The notes below the pieces were generated by a model. It was given only the letters and a program-made list of their open reading frames with translations. It had not been told where the DNA came from and did no database searches. From an uncultured bacterium (GTDB taxonomy: Bacteria; Cyanobacteriota; Vampirovibrionia; Gastranaerophilales; Gastranaerophilaceae): a stretch of DNA of 38,205 nucleotides. A program made the translations under genes and the position numbers. The DNA is taken from NCBI GenBank assembly GCA_949293185.1, contig CASFCQ010000031.1, positions 1-38,205 on the forward strand, read 5' to 3'. Shown piece by piece: positions 31,385 through 38,205 of this stretch. Position 1 is the stretch's first letter; every line of letters starts with the position of its first letter.

Positions 31385-32818
31385 TTAGTTCCATTCAACA
31401 CGGACATATCCCGGCATGCCTCTGCCGCCTTTGCCCCAGCGATCTTTACTTGAGCCGGTTGCACCGCTTCTTGGCAGCGAACTGCCACCACCGCCGCCGG
31501 CGCCGTATTCATCTTCGGATGCTGCAACTATGCCTCTTTTTTCTATATCAACAGAATCATTGTTGCCCATATCATTTTGACCGTTAAGATTTCCCATAGC
31601 TGTTCCGGCGACTGGGAGTACACCGCCATAAGGAGACATTGCACCTTCTTTACCTCTGGCTGCTGCTGTCTTAGAAGTAGAAGATTCTGCTCTTGCTTTA
31701 CCGCCTTCACCGCCTTTAGCTATAGCATAATAACCGAACGAAGAGTTTTCACCCTGCTCACCGTTAGTATCCTCTGTTACTGCACCAGCACCGCCTTGAC
31801 CAACATATACTTTTACTTCATCAGTAATTTTTTCTAATGTAGTATAAGCTGTAGTGCCTCTTTTTCCGCCGCCTCCGGCGTGGTGACTGTTAGAAACAAG
31901 CATTGCTACACCCGGAAAACCCTGTCCACCTGCAGCACTTTTTATACCAGCACCGCCAAAACCAAAAGCCACTGCGGATTTGTCAGTGGAATTGATAAAA
32001 TCAGACAAATCAGCGTTATTATAATCTATTTTTCCGCCTTTTTCACCGGAAGCAGCAGTCTGTGCAGAAGTATGACCTGGAGCAGCACCCGGTTGTCCTA
32101 CAGTTGTACCACCGCCTTTACCGCCTTCTGCTTCAATTGTATTATTGTTGCTATATACATATAATTTACTTGGGTGACCATCGCCGCCTTTGCAGGCATC
32201 ATTCCAACTTGCATTCGGATCTCCGGAACATACCTCACTGGAACCGGTTTCACTTTCCGGGTCACCGGCAGCACCGCCTTTATCACCGCCCATACCGGCT
32301 TCAAGAACTATATAATCATTTTTATTTAAATACTGCGTTACTATCTGTATACCGCCGGCACCACCGCCTTTTGCTCCATAATTACCTTGATAAGCACTGC
32401 CGCCGCCGCCGCCGCCGACTAACAATATAAGATAATCACCGGAAGCTGTAGCCTGATAGCCCTGGGGTCGCCCGTAAGAAGCAACATCCATAGAAAATGC
32501 AGTACCGGAAGCACCGCCGCCACCGCCGCCAATAGTAACAACTGTGTATGATTTAGCATTCTGTTGAGGTTTAAAAACACAATACTCACCGCCGCCGTCT
32601 ACTTGTGTTTTAGAGGCTTGACCATCAATGGTAAGTTTACTTTCATGTTTACCTTCTGCTGTAAGGTAACATTCCCACACACCGTGAGGGGCTTTATTCT
32701 TAACGTTTTTTCTAGTAATCATCGGGGCTGATGCAATAATCAAAAGCATGATAACAAACATAGTGACCAGTACTTCTGTTAAAGAAAACGCATTTAAGAT
32801 TTTTGTGTTTTTAATCAT
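31385..32818 (-). CDS. Glycine-rich minor prepilin-like protein, 477 aa
   Basis: Leader MIKNTKILNA, then FSLTEVLVTMFVIMLLIIAS (Glu +5, Ala -1), then the shared neck module with WECYLTAEGKH and GEYCVFKPQQ (Cys50 and Cys80) and the strand SYTVVTIGGGGGGASG. A long polyglycine-rich body follows, with repeated GGxGG patches, for example GGGGGGSAYQ and GAGGGGGSSLPRSG. The end is GRGMPGYVRVEWN, the common final strand. The homologous C-terminal unit VKVYVGQGG ... SSFGYYAIAKGGEGGKARA aligns with the 593 aa paralog. AAGGAC lies before the ATG. Function inferred as a surface adhesin-like pilin subunit. Confidence 0.85.
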   Translation of the reverse strand: MIKNTKILNAFSLTEVLVTMFVIMLLIIASAPMITRKNVKNKAPHGVWECYLTAEGKHESKLTIDGQASKTQVDGGGEYCVFKPQQNAKSYTVVTIGGGGGGASGTAFSMDVASYGRPQGYQATASGDYLILLVGGGGGGSAYQGNYGAKGGGAGGIQIVTQYLNKNDYIVLEAGMGGDKGGAAGDPESETGSSEVCSGDPNASWNDACKGGDGHPSKLYVYSNNNTIEAEGGKGGGTTVGQPGAAPGHTSAQTAASGEKGGKIDYNNADLSDFINSTDKSAVAFGFGGAGIKSAAGGQGFPGVAMLVSNSHHAGGGGKRGTTAYTTLEKITDEVKVYVGQGGAGAVTEDTNGEQGENSSFGYYAIAKGGEGGKARAESSTSKTAAARGKEGAMSPYGGVLPVAGTAMGNLNGQNDMGNNDSVDIEKRGIVAASEDEYGAGGGGGSSLPRSGATGSSKDRWGKGGRGMPGYVRVEWN

Positions 32819-32846
32819 TCTTTGTCCTTTATTTTTTATTCTTGTC

Positions 32847-32901
32847 CGTCATGCTGAGGCGGTTTGTTGGTCTTAGATTCTTCGCTTCGCTCAGAATGAC
32901 G
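32847..32901. repeat. Short inverted-repeat element A, between prepilin genes
   Basis: CGTCATGCTGAG (32847-32858) is inverted as CTCAGAATGACG (32890-32901) with one mismatch, spanning 55 bp. The inner part AGATTCTTCGCTTCGCTC is a word very common between genes in many bacteria. A diverged copy of the inner word occurs at about 37939-37958. Confidence 0.7.
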
Positions 32902-32910
32902 TCTTGTTTT

Positions 32911-32951
32911 CTGCTCCCTCTCCAATGGGAGAGGGCTGGGGTGAGGGTTGA
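32911..32951. repeat. CCCTCTCC palindrome motif
   Basis: CCCTCTCC (32916-32923) pairs with GGAGAGGG (32928-32935) across a 4-nt loop, followed by CTGGGGTGAGGG. This is a widespread intergenic motif of unknown role in bacterial genomes. Confidence 0.6.
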
Positions 32952-33013
32952 CCTCTTACCCTGCCATACTGAATTTATTTCATTTATACCAGCCTTGTTG
33001 GCTTTTCTTTCAC

Positions 33014-33162
33014 CGTCATACTGAGGCGTTAGCCGAAGTATCTGTTGACTTAAATATCTATACGCCACGGAGATACTTTGTATCTCACTTAGGCTGACTC
33101 CATTCAAAACTTGACATTTAGTCAACTTTTGCACGGAGTCCTTGCTTTCGCTCAGAATGACG
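33014..33162. repeat. Longer inverted-repeat element B, between prepilin genes
   Basis: CGTCATACTGAG (33014-33025) is inverted as CTCAGAATGACG (33151-33162), so the ends match element A, with 149 bp in total. Inside are nested inverted repeats: GTTGACT/AGTCAAC (about 33044-33125) and GAGATAC-TTT-GTATCTC (33070-33086). The layout looks like a small non-autonomous element or a palindromic intergenic repeat. Confidence 0.65.
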
Positions 33163-33190
33163 ATTATTATTTATTCAATTGTCAAAGTCA

Positions 33191-35800
33191 TTACCATTTG
33201 ATAATAACTACACCGGGTGTACCGGCAGCACCGCCGCCTGCCGTACTAGTACCACCGGCACCGCCGCCGCCGCCGGCGCCATATGTCATATCAAGCGGAT
33301 GTCCGCCTATAGTATTAAAGGAATACGCAGCACCATTAAGTATTGTACCAGACTGTCCCCATACGCTTGTAATTGCAGTTTTACCGGCGTAGTTGGTATT
33401 AGCACCATCTCCGGAATAACCGCCATATGGTATAATCTTGGCTCTGTTGGCTTCATTTTCAACAGGAGAAGGTGCACCGTCACCGCCTTTAACAACCTCA
33501 GCTGTTGCCATTGCTGTCAGCTTTTTAGCCTGTCCTGCAATACCACCTTGCAATACAAACATATCTTTGTAAGAATTTGACTCAGTATCAAATTCCTGAA
33601 TAATTGTTGGATAGCCAGGATGACCGTCAGTTTGTATAATTGACGGAGCACCGGGAGCACCAATAGTAATCTTCAGTTTTGCAAGTTTTTTGACCATAGT
33701 GCTGACATATTGACCAGCCTGTCCTCCTGTACCGCCGTAAGCGTCTGATCTGACTATGGCTATATATCCTTCTGTACCTTCATTACCGATGAAGTTTGCA
33801 AAAGCCTCGCCTGTTTGGTCATTAAAAGCGATATATGTACGTGATGTTTCACCTGCACCATAACCGCCTGATCCGGCTTGTCCCATATAACGCTGTCTGC
33901 CGCCTTCCAGATAATATTGATCTTCTTCGTCAGCTTCCGGCGTGTATGGTTTTATTTCCGGATTCAGATACGGAAAATCAATATCAGCGATGGTGTTGCC
34001 AAAAAGAGGAGCAGGATTTTTTCTATCGCCATCCGGAAGTTTAGGATTTTCACCTTCCAGTACAGCAGAACTGTATATACATACATTTATACCTAATTTT
34101 TTGTGAGTAGCGTCAAAATATTTAGGTCGTACTCTTTGGACACAGTTTCTCAATCCGTAAGATGATATACCTGTATGTTTAGAACAACTACATTTATAAT
34201 GTTGGACAGTATCTGCACAATAAGAACAATCATAACTAGAACCAGGTATTGTATTACCATCTTCATCAGTAGTATCAGGATGTTTACAAGTTTTGGAGAC
34301 CCAATCTACACAATAAGTCGGAGCACTACAAGTGGAATGAGGAGTATTTGTACAAAAACTCGGACTTGTTGTTACTGTACCATCCTTACCTGCTGCAGCA
34401 GTTGGTTCATCTAAAAATCCAGAACTTTCAATCGGATATACTTCGCATTCATAAACAGGAATATTTTTATACGCGGGAATTTCTTTCAAAAATCTGGAAG
34501 CACCACCTTCACCGCCTTCTGCAGTATATTTTCTACCGCCAAGCTGAAGTATGGTTTCTTCGCCTTTTGTACCTACATCGCCATCACTACTCATACGGGT
34601 AGTAAGAGTCAACACTCCGCTTGAATTTGGCAAAAATGCGCTTACGGTACGTTTATTACCTGTTTGTTTCCCATATCCGGGATTTCCAACCATTGCATAG
34701 ATACTTTCACCAGCCATGAGTTCTTCACTATCAATAGCGCTTTCTGCCTGTCCCTGATGACCGCCTTGACCGGGCAGATTCCAGCATTTTATACTTGGTT
34801 TGCTTGCATCTTTGTCAGTAAGATAAAGACCTTTGTCACCGTTAATTTCTTTTGACATTGGCCAATCATTTTCAGCAAAGCACATTACTCTGTCTTTTAA
34901 TTGTTGTTCATCTAAACCGATTTCATCATAAGCTAAATATTTATACTTAAAATCATAAACAGAAATGTTGCCAGCCCATTCACCATTTTCATTTGTATAT
35001 CGTGTATCAGGTTTGTTCTGTCCATAGTTATATTCATCTGTATATTTTTGATCATTTTGAAATAACAGATTATATTTAAATCCGGGTAACATATGGTCTA
35101 CGTAACCGTACTGATAATATTTTGGATGGTTCGGATCTTCGCTTTTGCTGTTTTCGGAGCTGCGACAATCTACATCATAGCCTATTGAAGAAGTTTTTGG
35201 ACACCACGAGACCGGTGAAGCTTTGTCATGTTGCTGGGTCGACTCATTCCAGGACCAGTCATTTCCTTGCCCGTACATACCATGATGTTTTTCTGATTGT
35301 GTTTCAAATACAGAATCTTGTTCAAGATCAAGGTCATTAGTAATCTGATCTTTAGCTTCGCCGCAAGCCATACCGCCGCCGCCGCCGCCGCCGCCGGCAA
35401 TAATTACATTATATGTACTATCCACATCTACAGTACCTGCATATGTAGGACCATCAACTCTGGAATCATATATACTGCTCACATTTCCCATTGTACCGCC
35501 GGCACCGCCGCCGCCGCCGCCAACTGCTTTAATAGTAAAGTTTTTTGCCGCAGCCGGAGGAGAAAAAACACAATATTCACCATTTCCTTGAGCAAGTTCA
35601 AATTCTGTTACCTTGCCACGGTATGTAGTTTTTACAACATGTTTACCGTCTTTATTCAAAGTACATGTCCACTCACCGTGTTCGCCCACATCTTTATGTT
35701 TTCTTGTAATTACAGGCACAAGTGCTGCAGCCAAAAGTGCAGCAATTAAAAGCAAGATAAGAGCTTCTGCCAGTGTGAATGCTTGTGTTTTCTTTTTCAT
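33191..35800 (-). CDS. Large glycine-rich prepilin-like protein with Cys-rich insert, 869 aa
   Basis: Leader MKKKTQA, then FTLAEALILLLIAALLAAAL (Glu +5, Ala -1), then the neck module EWTCTLNKDGKH and GEYCVFSPP (Cys46, Cys77). The strand FTIKAVGGGGGGAGG starts the polyglycine body, with a second unit STYNVIIAGGGGGGGG near residues 128-142. In the middle there is a Cys-dense insert of about 130 residues (near residues 455-580) with 11 cysteines, between glycine patches. The C-terminus is GTPGVVIIKW. It is the largest of the run and may be the main adhesive tip. GGAG lies upstream of the ATG. Confidence 0.87.
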   Translation of the reverse strand: MKKKTQAFTLAEALILLLIAALLAAALVPVITRKHKDVGEHGEWTCTLNKDGKHVVKTTYRGKVTEFELAQGNGEYCVFSPPAAAKNFTIKAVGGGGGGAGGTMGNVSSIYDSRVDGPTYAGTVDVDSTYNVIIAGGGGGGGGMACGEAKDQITNDLDLEQDSVFETQSEKHHGMYGQGNDWSWNESTQQHDKASPVSWCPKTSSIGYDVDCRSSENSKSEDPNHPKYYQYGYVDHMLPGFKYNLLFQNDQKYTDEYNYGQNKPDTRYTNENGEWAGNISVYDFKYKYLAYDEIGLDEQQLKDRVMCFAENDWPMSKEINGDKGLYLTDKDASKPSIKCWNLPGQGGHQGQAESAIDSEELMAGESIYAMVGNPGYGKQTGNKRTVSAFLPNSSGVLTLTTRMSSDGDVGTKGEETILQLGGRKYTAEGGEGGASRFLKEIPAYKNIPVYECEVYPIESSGFLDEPTAAAGKDGTVTTSPSFCTNTPHSTCSAPTYCVDWVSKTCKHPDTTDEDGNTIPGSSYDCSYCADTVQHYKCSCSKHTGISSYGLRNCVQRVRPKYFDATHKKLGINVCIYSSAVLEGENPKLPDGDRKNPAPLFGNTIADIDFPYLNPEIKPYTPEADEEDQYYLEGGRQRYMGQAGSGGYGAGETSRTYIAFNDQTGEAFANFIGNEGTEGYIAIVRSDAYGGTGGQAGQYVSTMVKKLAKLKITIGAPGAPSIIQTDGHPGYPTIIQEFDTESNSYKDMFVLQGGIAGQAKKLTAMATAEVVKGGDGAPSPVENEANRAKIIPYGGYSGDGANTNYAGKTAITSVWGQSGTILNGAAYSFNTIGGHPLDMTYGAGGGGGAGGTSTAGGGAAGTPGVVIIKW
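35373..35396. repeat. (CCG)8 microsatellite in a polyglycine-coding run
   Basis: Eight tandem CCG (GGC Gly codons on the coding strand) encode part of an 8-residue glycine stretch. Repeats of this kind also occur at 37361-37378 (six units) in the first gene and at about 35505-35519. Slippage would change the glycine count in steps of one residue without shifting the frame. Confidence 0.75.
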
Positions 35801-35848
35801 ATATGATTTTGCTCCAGTTATTCTAAGTTTTATTTTTATTTATATAAT

Positions 35849-35882
35849 CGTCAATTCCCTTTATAAATAAAGGGAATTGACG
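35849..35882. other. Perfect 34-bp palindrome between the first two prepilin genes
   Basis: CGTCAATTCCCTTT (35849-35862) is perfectly inverted as AAAGGGAATTGACG (35869-35882) around a 6-nt loop. In the direction of transcription (minus) no T-run follows, so it is not a clear intrinsic terminator. It could set the stoichiometry of the two neighbouring mRNAs through processing or attenuation, or be a protein-binding site. Confidence 0.75.
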
Positions 35883-35895
35883 AAATATTGTTTTA

Positions 35896-37677
35896 TTACC
35901 AGGTTACGATTACAATACCCGAGGCACCTTTACCGCCTTTACCCCATTTAGGAGTACCGGTAAAATCTTTTGAACCTTGAGCACCGCCGCCTGCACCGCT
36001 GCTGCCGGGTGAGGTAATATCACTGTTTGTACAACTGCCGACACCTTTACCGTCAAAATTGCCGTTGCTGCCACAGCTGCCATCGTAATTTAAGCCGCCT
36101 AAAATTTCTGTAATCAAGTTAGAACCTGACGGATATTGGACTTTATCCAATAAATCTTTAGTCATCGGACCAACTATGCCGTCTTTGCCGACTGCCTGCA
36201 GGTCATTTTTTTCATTTTCAGCCGGGTTAGTTGCACGTGCTCTTCCGCCTGCACCGCCATCAGCGATAATTCTGTTACCGAATCTTGAGAACATGCCGTC
36301 TTCACCTTCGGCACCGCTTTCTTGACCGCCTTTACCGCCTTTGCCCGGATATACTTTAACAAATTCTTCACCCTCAGCAAGAGGAGATTTTGTATAAGAG
36401 TAGAAAGAGATTGACCCCGGAGTACCTGCACCACCACCAAATACAGGGAGTTCCTTTACTTGAACCATACCGGCAGAACCGTCTTTTCCGCTGTGGCGTT
36501 TACCACCGCCTTCACCGCCTTTGCCAAATGAAGATAACTCCATACCACCTGCCATGGTGTTCAGGTCTTTACAGCTGATATTGCTGCCGAAGTCACATAT
36601 TTTACCGCCTGTCTGACCGCTATGATCTGTAATGCCTTGATAAACAACAGAATCACCATACTTAGCATCACCATTAGCCTGTGTTTCATACAAATCTGTA
36701 CCGAATTTAGTTTTAGGACCGGCAAACGGTGTTGTATTACTACAGTTGTTGTTCGCATTTTCTTTACCACAGCCGCCGGCAGTTCTGCATTTTGGCCAGA
36801 AGCCTGCTTTACGTCTGTGTTCGCCGCCGCCGCCGCCTCCGGCAGTAACTACTATATCATCACCATAAAAATATGATCCGGCACCATTACCACCGCCATC
36901 TTTACGATCGTTTGATTTACCTGACTCCAAAAGATCTCCAACCATTGCAGCAGTGAAACCACCGTAAAGAATCCCTGCACCAAGTGTAGTAAGAGTTACG
37001 GCAAATCCCGCAATTGTAAGACCACCGGTAAGAACAGACACCGCAGCAAACGCTGCCCAGCCTATAGGTTTCAAAATTTGACCAAAAGTTTCACCAAATT
37101 TCTTTCTGGCTCCGCCGTTACCCGAGAAACCAACCTGAATTTTATATGCTTTTGTCTTTTTTAAGTTTGCACGTTGTACAACAAGACCACCGCTGCGCCC
37201 GCCGTAGCCTTCGCATAAACCGGCGCCGCCTCCGCCGCCGCCTCCGCCGCCGATAGCAATGATTTGATATATACCATCACTGGCAGGAACAAAGGTTTGT
37301 TCAAATTGGTCTGTATAGAAGAAGTTTTTTACCTGTCCTTCTCCGGCTTCACCAGCAGCACCGCCGCCGCCGCCGCCGACTACAGTTACATTAAATCTTG
37401 TTACGCCTTCCGGCGGTTCAAAGATAGCATATTCTTCACCGCCTTCATGACCTATAAGACTGGAATCTTCTGTACCGTCTTTATACACATGAAGTTGGTC
37501 ATTCTGGTCATAGAATGCCATCCAGGTGTTTTTATCTTTTGCTGCCGCTCTGTATTCTTTTGATTTTTTGATTACAGGGACACTTGCAAGAGTCATTAGA
37601 GCAATGACTATCATGGTTATCAGCACTTCTGCCAGAGTAAAACCAAGGAATTTTTCAATTTTGTCTTTGGATATCAT
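35896..37677 (-). CDS. Glycine-rich prepilin-like protein, first of the run, 593 aa
   Basis: Leader MISKDKIEKFLG, then FTLAEVLITMIVIALMTLAS (Gly -1, Glu +5), the best prepilin site of the run. The neck module TWMAFYDQNDQ and EEYAIFEPPEG lacks the cysteine pair of its paralogs. Two glycine strands follow, FNVTVVGGGGGGAAG and YQIIAIGGGGGGGGG. A hydrophobic segment (about residues 203-250) then interrupts the body. The body resumes with GG-rich patches, the unit VKVYPGKGG ... SRFGNRIIADGGAGGRARA, and ends KGASGIVIVTW. GGAG lies 6 nt before the ATG at 37677. It probably leads the operon. Confidence 0.87.
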   Translation of the reverse strand: MISKDKIEKFLGFTLAEVLITMIVIALMTLASVPVIKKSKEYRAAAKDKNTWMAFYDQNDQLHVYKDGTEDSSLIGHEGGEEYAIFEPPEGVTRFNVTVVGGGGGGAAGEAGEGQVKNFFYTDQFEQTFVPASDGIYQIIAIGGGGGGGGGAGLCEGYGGRSGGLVVQRANLKKTKAYKIQVGFSGNGGARKKFGETFGQILKPIGWAAFAAVSVLTGGLTIAGFAVTLTTLGAGILYGGFTAAMVGDLLESGKSNDRKDGGGNGAGSYFYGDDIVVTAGGGGGGEHRRKAGFWPKCRTAGGCGKENANNNCSNTTPFAGPKTKFGTDLYETQANGDAKYGDSVVYQGITDHSGQTGGKICDFGSNISCKDLNTMAGGMELSSFGKGGEGGGKRHSGKDGSAGMVQVKELPVFGGGAGTPGSISFYSYTKSPLAEGEEFVKVYPGKGGKGGQESGAEGEDGMFSRFGNRIIADGGAGGRARATNPAENEKNDLQAVGKDGIVGPMTKDLLDKVQYPSGSNLITEILGGLNYDGSCGSNGNFDGKGVGSCTNSDITSPGSSGAGGGAQGSKDFTGTPKWGKGGKGASGIVIVTW

Positions 37678-38205
37678 GCAATGCTCCTCATTTTAGCTAA
37701 AAAACATTATGATTATCGGCATTTTATAAAAATACTTTAATTTTTTTCGGGTAATGTGTCAATTTCGTTACAAAAAAATCAGTATAATGTATGAGATGCC
37801 ATATATTATATAAATACCCATTTTTGTGATTTTATAACATGATTGTTAAGTTTAGTTAATTTGAATTTTTAAATTATTGACAAAATCAGCTTGCAGCAAG
37901 TGTTATGACGGACAAGAAAATAACTTGTTCGTTTAAGAGATTCTTCGCTTTCCTTAGAATTGTATATGTTACGTAATTCAGTGACAGAAATAATTCTTAC
38001 TTAACATAAGAAACTGCGTCAGCAGTGTAAGCGGTTATACAAATAACGGCATATTCACAAAAAATCCGACCTTTGTGAAGTGAATTACAGAAAGTTGCAC
38101 AAACAACAACAAGCGAGGTTTGTTTGAGGGCTATGTAATTATAACAATCATTTTAATATATCAAAAGAAAGCAATTTATATAGCCCGAGTTGCCGAGCAC
38201 AGGTT
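37678..38205. other. Non-coding region upstream of the prepilin operon, with repeat fragments
   Basis: No gene is supported in these 528 bp. The minus strand carries the probable promoter: TTGACA (complement of 37762-37757) and TAAAGT (37739-37734) 17 nt apart. The 15-bp motif TTTGTAACGAAATTG (37760-37774) is shared with the LEA-like gene. Further out are a diverged copy of the TTCTTCGCTT repeat (about 37939-37958), the word TGTATATGTTACGTAATT (37961-37978), and a 22-bp ACTGCGTCAGCAGTGTAAGCGG (38011-38032) matching 24145-24166. Near the end GGGCTAT (about 38128) is inverted as ATAGCCC (38179-38185). Confidence 0.5.
37734..37762 (-). promoter_or_regulatory. Probable promoter of the prepilin operon
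   Basis: On the minus strand TTGACA (37762-37757) is followed after 17 nt by TAAAGT (37739-37734). The -35 is perfect and the -10 is weak. It gives a leader of about 50 nt before the ATG at 37677. Confidence 0.45.

Noticed and set aside
32829-33134. 101-codon minus-strand frame between two prepilin genes
   Set aside because: It translates the inverted-repeat elements and the CCCTCTCC motif (including the familiar spurious LTPALSHWRG peptide) and lacks a ribosome-binding site.
38100-38205. Possible tRNA or structural RNA at the right edge (CCCGAGTTGCCGAGCACAGG)
   Set aside because: No T-loop or acceptor-stem pairing was found and the sequence is cut by the window edge.

Overview
The window is AT-rich chromosomal DNA with short intergenic gaps, a mix of Shine-Dalgarno-led and apparently leaderless genes, and a strictly anaerobic flavour (class III ribonucleotide reductase nrdDG, a FixC/FixX pair, an iron-sulfur flavoprotein). 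Class III-leader prepilins (one with a D-x-N-G-x-x-x-P-N motif), a Ski2-like helicase of the kind found in cyanobacteria and small proteins with an N-terminal FG motif suggest an uncultured anaerobic gut bacterium near the non-photosynthetic Cyanobacteria (Gastranaerophilales / Melainabacteria). That placement is inferred from protein style only; there is no rRNA or other phylogenetic anchor in the window. No tRNA, rRNA, CRISPR array, integrase or transposase was found.

Layout. 1-5.5 kb (+): asnS, a small unknown gene, a ROK sugar kinase, then holA-holB (delta and delta-prime of the DNA polymerase III clamp loader) and a possible small-protein/sRNA unit ending in a strong terminator. 5.5-9.3 kb (-): secA followed by an FkbM-type methyltransferase. 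9.3-12.6 kb (+): a structured intergenic stretch, a membrane-anchored unknown protein and a large DEVH helicase. 12.6-16.4 kb (-): bioB-ruvA (stop/start overlap), an amphipathic LEA-like protein with an FG leader, and a radical SAM protein. 16.5-19.6 kb: gmk (+), a lone sugar-type ABC permease (-) whose end overlaps gmk, and a phosphohexomutase (+). 19.6-24 kb (-): fixC-fixX-unknown-recJ. 24-25.2 kb: over 1 kb of repeats and hairpins ending in a cobalamin-type riboswitch. 25.2-27.8 kb (+): nrdD-nrdG under that riboswitch. 27.9-30.3 kb: an alpha/beta hydrolase (-), a DUF4145/HEPN-like membrane-tethered protein and an iron-sulfur flavoprotein (+). 30.4-37.7 kb (-): a 7.3 kb operon-like run of four prepilin-like genes. 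37.7-38.2 kb: non-coding with repeat fragments.

The most novel-looking content is the last operon. Three large proteins (593, 869 and 477 aa) each have a type IV prepilin N-terminus, a shared beta-rich neck module and a long polyglycine-rich body ending in a common G-x-V-x-V-x-W strand; a fourth, smaller prepilin closes the run. The simplest reading is a set of minor pilins or pseudopilins that carry polyglycine-lattice adhesin-like domains to the cell surface. The intergenic spaces of this operon hold a perfect 34-bp palindrome and two inverted-repeat elements.

Two regulatory themes also stand out: a short B12-type riboswitch before the B12-independent ribonucleotide reductase, and a recurring arrangement in which a -10 box lies 6-8 nt upstream of a start codon with no Shine-Dalgarno, suggesting leaderless mRNAs (holA, bioB, ABC permease, DUF4145 gene and a small ORF). 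Several gene starts were set downstream of the longest open frame because a clear ribosome-binding site or promoter dictates it.
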